From NCBI GenBank assembly GCA_964404395.1, contig CAYOKA010000087.1:1-9327 (forward strand): a stretch of DNA of 9,327 bases, given 5' to 3'. This document shows, one piece after another, positions 1 to 5,584 of this stretch. Source of the DNA: JAAYBT01 sp964404395. Lineage in GTDB: Bacteria > Bacillota > Clostridia > Acetivibrionales > DTU013. The position numbers and the translations under genes are program-made. Under the pieces are notes generated by a model. The model was given only the letters and a program-made list of their open reading frames with translations, was not told where the DNA came from and searched no databases. Every line of letters starts with the position of its first letter. Positions within the stretch are counted from its first letter, which is position 1.

Positions 1-950
1 CCATGTTCCACTGCTTCGGGATGGTGCTTTCCATGACCGCCTGTATTACCCATGGGTCTACACTGTGTCCGATACCATATTTTTCACCCAAACAATCTCT
101 GGACTGCATAAACACAGAGAAAATAACCGCTTGTAACGGTGTTCCTACTATGTTTATTGCCATGCAGGAGCATGAGAATTTCGCAAAGACGGATTTTTCA
201 CATATGAGAACCGGTATAATGGCGGGCAGTCCATGCCCTGTCAAGGTTATGCAGGATGTTGTGGATAAGATGAACATGACCGAGATTACAATCGTGTTCG
301 GTCAGACCGAATCCTCGCCGGGATGTACACAAAGCCGTGTGGATGATTCAATAGAGCTGCGTGTCAATACTGTCGGCCGTGCGCTCCCGGGCGTTGAATG
401 CAAGATCGTGGATCCTCAGACAAATGAGGAGCTGCCTCCGAATACTGATGGGGAGTTTGTTGCCAGAGGCTATAATATTATGAAGGGCTACTATAAAATG
501 CCCGAAGCCACGGCGGCTGCTATTGATGAAAACGGCTGGCTGCATACGGGGGATCTGTCAAGATGCGATGAGAACGGGTATTTCAAGATTACAGGACGTA
601 TCAAGGATATGATTATCCGCGGGGGAGAGAATATTTACCCTAAGGAAATAGAAGATTTTATATACACGCACCCAGCGGTCAAGGATGTGCAGGTAATCGG
701 CGTGCCCGACAAGCAATACGGGGAAGAGATAATGGCTTGCGTAATACTTAAGGCCGGGGTAGAGCTGACGGAGGACGAGCTGAAGGAATATATCCGGTCG
801 CATATGGCCAGACACAAAACACCTCGCTACATAGAATTTGTGGACGAATTTCCTATGAACGCCGCAGGCAAGATAATGAAATACAAGATGCGTGAGTGGG
901 CTGTTGAGAAACTCAACCTGGGAAAGGATGGCTCAATTGAAACGGCCTAA
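1..950 (+). CDS. AMP-forming acyl-CoA synthetase, C-terminal part (5' end outside the window)
   Basis: Probable fatty-acyl-CoA (or related carboxylate) ligase of the ANL superfamily. It activates an acid with ATP to an acyl-adenylate and then transfers the acyl group to CoA in the cytoplasm. The frame is open from the window edge; the first Met codon, at base 3, lies in a conserved internal stretch (Phe-His-Cys-Phe-Gly-Met), so it is not the start. Counting from that Met, the adenylate-forming motif FGQTES is at 99-104, the ribose-binding Asp in HTGDL at 181-185, the hinge region GRIKD at 198-202, the conserved IRGGENIYPKEIE at 205-217, and the catalytic Lys of the C-terminal lid in AGKIMKYK near 290. 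About 200-250 N-terminal residues seem to be missing compared with the usual 540-560. The pattern resembles the YngI/AcsF-like medium- to long-chain group, but the substrate cannot be read from sequence. The stop is followed by a 169-bp spacer. Confidence 0.93.
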   Translation, partial: MFHCFGMVLSMTACITHGSTLCPIPYFSPKQSLDCINTEKITACNGVPTMFIAMQEHENFAKTDFSHMRTGIMAGSPCPVKVMQDVVDKMNMTEITIVFGQTESSPGCTQSRVDDSIELRVNTVGRALPGVECKIVDPQTNEELPPNTDGEFVARGYNIMKGYYKMPEATAAAIDENGWLHTGDLSRCDENGYFKITGRIKDMIIRGGENIYPKEIEDFIYTHPAVKDVQVIGVPDKQYGEEIMACVILKAGVELTEDELKEYIRSHMARHKTPRYIEFVDEFPMNAAGKIMKYKMREWAVEKLNLGKDGSIETA

Positions 951-982
951 AGCAGTAGCAAAGTGAGGACAAGGGGGGCAGA

Positions 983-1008
983 GGGACAGGTTTAGTGTCT
1001 CCTGTCCC
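983..1008. repeat. Perfect 8-bp inverted repeat (GGGACAGG / CCTGTCCC)
   Basis: GGGACAGG at 983-990 is matched exactly by CCTGTCCC at 1001-1008, with a 10-base loop. It lies 33 bases after the acyl-CoA synthetase stop. No T tract follows, so it is not a standard intrinsic terminator. GGGACAG...CTGTCCC arms resemble the short palindromes dispersed in many clostridial and other genomes and sometimes linked to REP-associated transposases. That link is from general knowledge, and only one copy is visible here. Confidence 0.55.
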
Positions 1009-1028
1009 CTATCCATAGGAAAGCCTAT
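1008..1028 (+). other. Overlapping short palindromes CCTAT / ATAGG / CCTAT
   Basis: ATAGG at 1015-1019 can pair either with CCTAT at 1008-1012 (2-base loop) or with CCTAT at 1024-1028 (4-base loop AAAG). The two folds exclude each other, and the first CCTAT shares its leading C with the right arm of the larger inverted repeat just upstream. No function is evident. It may be part of the same repeat unit. Confidence 0.3.
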
Positions 1029-1054
1029 CCCTGTAGCCTTTTATGATTGAACAG

Positions 1055-1082
1055 TATAATTAAGGGAAATATCATATTGATA
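1055..1082 (+). promoter_or_regulatory. Possible -10 box and palindrome upstream of the Ca2+-ATPase gene
   Basis: A perfect TATAAT lies at 1055-1060, but the sequence 16-18 bases upstream is a poor -35 box, so the promoter call is weak. The 13-bp palindrome TATCATATTGATA at 1070-1082 (5-bp arms, 3-base centre) would fall just after the predicted transcription start near 1067. That position would suit an operator, but no regulator can be named from it. Confidence 0.3.
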
Positions 1083-1119
1083 CTATTCCAATTTTAGTTA
1101 TAACGAAGGGAAAGTCTTT

Positions 1120-3711
1120 ATGAAATTTTACCATGAAGAAATTGATGCGGTGCTTGAGGCACAGCAGACTTCTGTAAACGGAATTGATCCATCGGAAGCG
1201 GATAGGCTGATTGAAAGGTATGGAAGGAACAAACTGGCAGAGGGGAAGAAGAAATCAGCCTTTCAGAGAATTTTGGAACAGCTCAGGGATCCGATGATTA
1301 TTATTTTGATAGCTGCGTCCATTATATCCGGCTCTGTTGGAGAAGTAGCGGATGCTGTAATTATTTTAATTGTCGTTGTACTTAATTCGATTCTTGGTGT
1401 CGTTCAGGAGGGAGAAGCTGAAAAAGCCATTGAAGCTCTTCAAAAAATGTCGTCACCCTATTCGAAGGTTCGAAGGGGTGGACATACTGTCAAGATAAAA
1501 TCAGAGGATATCGTACCCGGAGACATTGTTCTACTTGAGGCAGGGGATGCAGTTCCTGCAGACATGAGGCTGATTGCATCATCAAGCTTGAAAATCGAGG
1601 AAGCATCACTGACCGGAGAATCAGTACCCTCTGAAAAGGGAAGTCGTGCAATTGAAGTGGCACAGCAGGATATACCCTTGGGTGACCGTCACAACATGGC
1701 ATATATGGGCACTAATGTGGTCTATGGCCGCGGGGAAGGCGTTGTCGTTGAGACGGGAATGACTACAGAAATGGGCAGGATTGCTAATTATATTTCTAAT
1801 GCGGTTGATGAGAAAACACCTTTGCAGAAGGCCTTGGCCGGATTGAGCAAGATATTGAGCATTGGTGTGCTTGGCATAAGCGTTTTCATATTTATCTTTG
1901 GAGTGATGCAAAGCGGAGGCTTTAGCGGGGACAGCGTTTTTGATATGTTCCTGCTGGCTATAAGCCTCGCTGTGGCAGCAATACCGGAAGGCCTTGTGGC
2001 TGTAGTGACGGTTGTGCTGTCCATAGGTGTTACAAAAATGTCCAAGCGCAACGCTATTATCAGGAAGCTGACTGCTGTTGAAACCCTTGGCTGCACACAG
2101 GTGATATGCTCCGATAAGACAGGAACTTTGACCCAGAACAGGATGACTGTAGTGGACGCTTTTGGTGATACCAACAGGCTTGCTGCGGCTATGGCTCTTT
2201 GTAATGATGCGGAATTGACGGATGATGAGGGAAACATACTCGGAGAGCCCACTGAAAGCGCGTTGGTCAGCTATGCATATAATTTGGGCATGAAGAAGAC
2301 CCAGCTGGAAGAAAAAACGCCGCGTGTGGCAGAGGCACCCTTCGATTCAATGAGGAAAATGATGTCTACCTTTCACAGGGAAGGCGACGATAGATTCGTT
2401 CAGTACACCAAAGGCGCACCGGATGAGCTGTTGAAAAAGTGTACACACATTTTGACAGATGAGGGTATGGTCCAATTGACGGATGAAATTCGTGACCAAA
2501 TCCTTGCAGAGAATAAGAAGATGGCAGACAAAGCGCTGCGAGTATTGGGCGCAGCTATGAAAGAATGGGATGCGGTTCCCGAGGACCTTTCCCCGGAAAG
2601 CCTTGAGAAGGATATGACCATTATTGGGCTGGCAGGCATGATTGATCCTGTTCGCCCCGAGGTGAAGGCAGCTATCGAAGAATGTCGCGAAGCGGGCATA
2701 AAGCCAATAATGATTACAGGCGACCACCGGGATACTGCCCTGGCCATAGCAAAGGAGCTTGGTATTATCACTGACGATAGTCAGGCTATCACTGGAACTG
2801 ATCTTTCGCAGATGCCCGATAAGGAATTCGAGAAAAATATCGGACACTATGCTGTTTATGCCCGTGTCCAGCCGGAGCACAAGGTGCGTATCGTCAATGC
2901 TTGGAAAAAGCTGGGGAAGATTACAGCGATGACTGGTGATGGAGTGAATGATGCGCCTGCTTTAAAGTCCGCAGACATTGGCGTAGGAATGGGTATCACA
3001 GGCACTGATGTATCAAAAAATGTTTCTGATATGGTGCTGGCTGATGATAATTTTGCTTCTATTGTCTATGCAGTAGAGGAAGGACGCAGGATATATGAAA
3101 ATATTATTAAAGCGATTCAATTTCTGCTTTCTGCCAACCTTAGCGAGGTTATTGCACTGTTTGTAGCAACATTAATGAATTTCAGGCTATTTGCACCTAT
3201 ACACATTTTGTGGATTAACCTGGTTACCGACAGCCTCCCGGCAATTGCGCTCGGCATGGAAGAAGCGGAGCCTGACATTATGAAAAAACCACCCAGGGGT
3301 GCAAAAGAGGGCATTTTTTCTAACGGCGTAGGCTTCAGTATCATATATCAGGGTATTATTGTGGCGGTACTTACACTGCTTTCCTACCTTATCGGAGATG
3401 GTCAGTCACACATAACCGGCATGACAATGGCTTTTCTGACATTATCTCTGTGTGAGATCTTTCACTCCGCCAACATGCGTTCAAGAAACAAATCTCTTTT
3501 TGCCTTGAAAACGCATAACAAGTATCTATTTGGAGCAATGTTGTTGTCATTTGTATTGACGCTTGGTGTGATTTATATACCGGGTATCAATACATTGTTT
3601 AACCTGACGCCTCTTTCTGCAGCAAACCTGAGTATCAGCCTCGGCCTGGCTTTCATGGTTATCCCGATCGTGGAGATTGTCAAGTTGGTTCAAAACGGTG
3701 TACAGAAGTGA
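1120..3711 (+). CDS. Calcium-type P-type ATPase (SERCA/PMCA-like, P2)
   Basis: Membrane pump that uses ATP to export Ca2+, and perhaps Mn2+, from the cytoplasm. The full 863-residue length fits the family. In order: N-terminal cation-ATPase region (about 1-55), M1-M2 (about 58-97), actuator domain with TGES at 165-168, M3-M4 (about 245-305) with IPEGL at 288-292, phosphorylation site SDKTGTLT with Asp332, KGAPD at 431-435, MITGD at 531-535, hinge TGDGVNDAP at 605-613, then six further membrane segments (about 662-857). Residues matching the SERCA Ca2+ ligands are present: Glu290 in M4, Asn673 and Glu676 in M5, Asn700, Thr703 and Asp704 in M6, and Glu779 in M8. Both Ca2+ sites may therefore be intact. 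The yeast PMR1 glutamine linked to Mn2+ transport is replaced by Ile709, which favours Ca2+. A Shine-Dalgarno site, GAAGGGA (1105-1111), supports the ATG. The substrate is inferred from these residues. Confidence 0.95.
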   Translation: MKFYHEEIDAVLEAQQTSVNGIDPSEADRLIERYGRNKLAEGKKKSAFQRILEQLRDPMIIILIAASIISGSVGEVADAVIILIVVVLNSILGVVQEGEAEKAIEALQKMSSPYSKVRRGGHTVKIKSEDIVPGDIVLLEAGDAVPADMRLIASSSLKIEEASLTGESVPSEKGSRAIEVAQQDIPLGDRHNMAYMGTNVVYGRGEGVVVETGMTTEMGRIANYISNAVDEKTPLQKALAGLSKILSIGVLGISVFIFIFGVMQSGGFSGDSVFDMFLLAISLAVAAIPEGLVAVVTVVLSIGVTKMSKRNAIIRKLTAVETLGCTQVICSDKTGTLTQNRMTVVDAFGDTNRLAAAMALCNDAELTDDEGNILGEPTESALVSYAYNLGMKKTQLEEKTPRVAEAPFDSMRKMMSTFHREGDDRFVQYTKGAPDELLKKCTHILTDEGMVQLTDEIRDQILAENKKMADKALRVLGAAMKEWDAVPEDLSPESLEKDMTIIGLAGMIDPVRPEVKAAIEECREAGIKPIMITGDHRDTALAIAKELGIITDDSQAITGTDLSQMPDKEFEKNIGHYAVYARVQPEHKVRIVNAWKKLGKITAMTGDGVNDAPALKSADIGVGMGITGTDVSKNVSDMVLADDNFASIVYAVEEGRRIYENIIKAIQFLLSANLSEVIALFVATLMNFRLFAPIHILWINLVTDSLPAIALGMEEAEPDIMKKPPRGAKEGIFSNGVGFSIIYQGIIVAVLTLLSYLIGDGQSHITGMTMAFLTLSLCEIFHSANMRSRNKSLFALKTHNKYLFGAMLLSFVLTLGVIYIPGINTLFNLTPLSAANLSISLGLAFMVIPIVEIVKLVQNGVQK

Positions 3712-3727
3712 GCTAAGAAGGTATAAT
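3699..3727 (+). promoter_or_regulatory. Candidate promoter inside the 3' end of the ATPase gene
   Basis: TGTACA (3699-3704, 4 of 6 matches to the -35 consensus), a 17-base spacer, then a perfect TATAAT (3722-3727). Transcription would start near 3734, about 94 bases before the zinc-ribbon gene. This could give the zinc-ribbon/CDF pair its own promoter as well as read-through from the ATPase gene, since no terminator is seen between them. Confidence 0.4.
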
Positions 3728-3814
3728 TGGAAGTTAAGCAGAAGAAGAAAAAGCAAGGCTGAACAGGAGAAAGACGTAAGACGCTTTGGCATGAAGTGGC
3801 ATTACTATTACAAC

Positions 3815-3822
3815 AGGGGTGA
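3815..3822 (+). promoter_or_regulatory. Ribosome binding site deciding the zinc-ribbon protein start
   Basis: AGGGGTGA at 3815-3822 lies five bases before the ATG at 3828. An in-frame GTG at 3819 falls inside this site and so cannot be the start. The ATG at 3828 is chosen. Confidence 0.7.
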
Positions 3823-3827
3823 TTTTC

Positions 3828-4220
3828 ATGAATTGGTTAAGAAAATTTATGGCGGGAAGAAATGGGTCGGATCAGCTTTCGCTGGCGCTTCTCATACTTT
3901 CTATAATATTGACGTTGATAGCTCAAATAGCTCGCTTGCCTTTGCTTGCAACGATTAGTTATATTCCGTTAGTATTAAGTATCTTTAGGATGCTTTCTAG
4001 AAACGTTAATAAAAGGAGCATGGAGAACTACAAGTTTTCGATGTTGATTAGTCCCCTGTACGCAAGGTTTAATAAAGTGCGCAGGCGCCTGAGAGAGTCA
4101 AAAACCCATAGATTCATGAAGTGTCCCCGGTGCAAGGCTGAATTACGACTCCCCAAGGGGAAGGGAACAATCGTAGTTACCTGCCCCAAATGCAGGAACG
4201 AGTTTAAGGCAAAGACGTAG
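3828..4220 (+). CDS. Small membrane protein with C-terminal zinc ribbon
   Basis: A 130-residue protein of unknown function. Two hydrophobic segments (about 17-34 and 38-56) probably form a membrane hairpin. A basic linker (about 57-97, rich in Arg and Lys) follows, then a zinc ribbon with Cys99 and Cys102 (CPRC) and Cys119 and Cys122 (CPKC), 16 residues apart between the pairs. The Lys-Gly-Lys-Gly turn between the pairs is typical of rubredoxin-like knuckles. The ribbon is predicted to be cytoplasmic because the linker is strongly basic (positive-inside rule). The stop is 17 bp before the CDF transporter start, so the two are almost certainly co-transcribed. It might act as a metal-binding accessory of the neighbouring exporters, but that rests on position only. 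An overlapping frame at 3677-3958 is a shadow. I am confident that the gene is real, not about its function. Confidence 0.85.
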   Translation: MNWLRKFMAGRNGSDQLSLALLILSIILTLIAQIARLPLLATISYIPLVLSIFRMLSRNVNKRSMENYKFSMLISPLYARFNKVRRRLRESKTHRFMKCPRCKAELRLPKGKGTIVVTCPKCRNEFKAKT

Positions 4221-4237
4221 AAGCTAGGAGTGCTTGC

Positions 4238-5425
4238 ATGACAGATTTATTGATCAGGCTCTTTGTAAAGGACAACCAAAATACTTCCAGCGGGCTGGTA
4301 CGTGAGCGTTATGGAAAGTTCTCCGGGGTAGTTGGGATCATAACAAACGTCCTTCTATTTCTCATAAAAATTGTTGCGGGCACCCTTTCCAATAGCATTG
4401 CCATTACGGCGGATGCTGTCAACAACCTATCCGACGCAGCCTCTGCCATTGTAACACTGATTGGCTTTAAAATATCCGGTAAACCTGCAGACGCAAAGCA
4501 TCCCTATGGACATGCGCGAATGGAATATATTTCAGGCTTGATTATATCATTTATTATTTTAGTTTTAGGCATTCAGTTTATTATGAGCTCTGTTGGAAAA
4601 ATAATCCACCCGCAAGAAGCTGTGTTTTCATGGGTTACTATATCTATACTTATAGTTTCTATCCTGATTAAGCTTTGGCAGTGTCTGTTTTACCGGAAGG
4701 TTAGTAGAAAAATTGATTCTTCTGCTATATACGCCACTTCCATTGACAGTCGAAACGACATGCTGGCAACTTCTTCCTTATTGATTGTCACTATTATTAC
4801 AGCGCTTACGGGCTTTAACCTTGATGGCTACATGGGTGTCGTTGTTGCTATTTTCATTATTATCTCCGGAATTAGGCTGGTTGCTGATACTATAAGCCCG
4901 CTGCTTGGCCTTGCGCCTTCCGAGGAGCTGGTGCGCAGCATCTATAAAAAGATTCTCAGCTATGAGGGGATAGCCGGGTTACATGACTTGACGGTTCATA
5001 ACTATGGTGTTTCCAAGCGCTTTGCGTCAGTGCATTGTGAAGTATCTGCCAAGCAGGACATTTTGGTGAGCCATGATCTTATTGACAATATTGAGCGGGA
5101 TTTTTTAAGGGATATGGGAATTCATATGGTGATTCATCTGGATCCCATCATTATTGACGATGAACAAACAAATGAGCTGAAATCTAAAGTGCAAAAGCTG
5201 GTCAGAGAAATATCTGCTGACATTCACATGCATGATTTCAGAGTTGTGTGGGGCTTAACCCACTCCAATCTGATTTTTGATGTAGTGGTGCCTTATAAAT
5301 TTCGGTTGGGCGATGAAGCGCTGATCGAGATCATTGAGAAAAAGATTGCGGAGCTGGATCCTACCTACCGATCAGTTATTACAGTGGACCATAGTTATAT
5401 ACCGGATTTGTCTGTTGACAATTAG
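4238..5425 (+). CDS. Cation diffusion facilitator, probable Mn2+ exporter
   Basis: Proton-coupled metal exporter of the cytoplasmic membrane (CDF family), 395 residues. Six membrane segments are visible at about 30-50, 55-78, 98-120, 129-150, 165-192 and 195-217. The transport site reads Asn62/Asp66 in segment 2 and Asp170/Asp174 in segment 5. Zn2+ carriers such as YiiP have Asp-Asp and His-Asp there, while the N-D-D-D set is known from Mn2+ exporters such as pneumococcal MntE. HPYGHAR (88-94) after segment 2 is a family hallmark. The cytoplasmic ZT-dimer domain spans about 225-305. It is followed by a second stretch (about 315-390) that appears to repeat the same fold: LHDLTVHNYG at 248-257 matches MHDFRVVWGL at 331-340. 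An AGGAG site (4226-4230) sits 7 bases before the ATG, and the gene starts 17 bp after the zinc-ribbon gene. No clear terminator follows. Mn2+ specificity is inferred from the four site residues. Confidence 0.92.
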   Translation: MTDLLIRLFVKDNQNTSSGLVRERYGKFSGVVGIITNVLLFLIKIVAGTLSNSIAITADAVNNLSDAASAIVTLIGFKISGKPADAKHPYGHARMEYISGLIISFIILVLGIQFIMSSVGKIIHPQEAVFSWVTISILIVSILIKLWQCLFYRKVSRKIDSSAIYATSIDSRNDMLATSSLLIVTIITALTGFNLDGYMGVVVAIFIIISGIRLVADTISPLLGLAPSEELVRSIYKKILSYEGIAGLHDLTVHNYGVSKRFASVHCEVSAKQDILVSHDLIDNIERDFLRDMGIHMVIHLDPIIIDDEQTNELKSKVQKLVREISADIHMHDFRVVWGLTHSNLIFDVVVPYKFRLGDEALIEIIEKKIAELDPTYRSVITVDHSYIPDLSVDN

Positions 5426-5497
5426 GGCAAATCAAAGCATAGAAATTCTGTGAAGAAATCCCCTGCAAAAAAAGCTATACAAGGGTCTTGCACCATG

Positions 5498-5527
5498 TTG
5501 ACAATGGCCGCATAATTATGTTATTGT
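5498..5527 (+). promoter_or_regulatory. Candidate sigma-A promoter for speA
   Basis: A perfect -35 box TTGACA (5498-5503), an 18-base spacer, and -10 TATTGT (5522-5527, 4 of 6) preceded by TG at 5519-5520, an extended -10. Transcription would start near 5534, leaving a leader of about 50 bases before the chosen speA start and making speA a separate unit from the CDF gene. Confidence 0.5.
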
Positions 5528-5570
5528 CTGCTATAGTATTTCTATAAACTATGAATAAACATGAAAACAG

Positions 5571-5575
5571 AAAGG
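5571..5575 (+). promoter_or_regulatory. Weak ribosome binding site favouring the second speA ATG
   Basis: AAAGG at 5571-5575 lies 9 bases before the ATG at 5585. The earlier in-frame ATG at 5561 is preceded only by AT-rich sequence with no Shine-Dalgarno match, so the downstream ATG is preferred. The difference is eight residues. Confidence 0.5.
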
Positions 5576-5584
5576 CAAATAAAG

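Noticed and set aside
1077..1104. TTGATA-N16-TATAAC as a promoter for the ATPase gene
   Set aside because: Its start point would fall at about 1111, inside or just after the ribosome binding site, leaving no usable leader.
951..1119. Mn2+ riboswitch (yybP-ykoY) before the P-type ATPase
   Set aside because: The conserved core of that RNA is not visible in this spacer or in the spacer before mntP.
1788..2880. Long - strand frames (154, 177 and 123 codons) opposite the ATPase gene
   Set aside because: They lie antisense to strongly conserved ATPase motifs and have no start signals or familiar domains.
3677..3958. 93-codon + strand frame overlapping the ATPase end and the zinc-ribbon gene
   Set aside because: It overlaps two well-supported genes in another frame, has no ribosome binding site and no recognisable domain.
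5434..5452. Weak inverted repeat CATAG/CTGTG after the CDF gene as a terminator
   Set aside because: The stem is five pairs with a wobble, and no T run follows.
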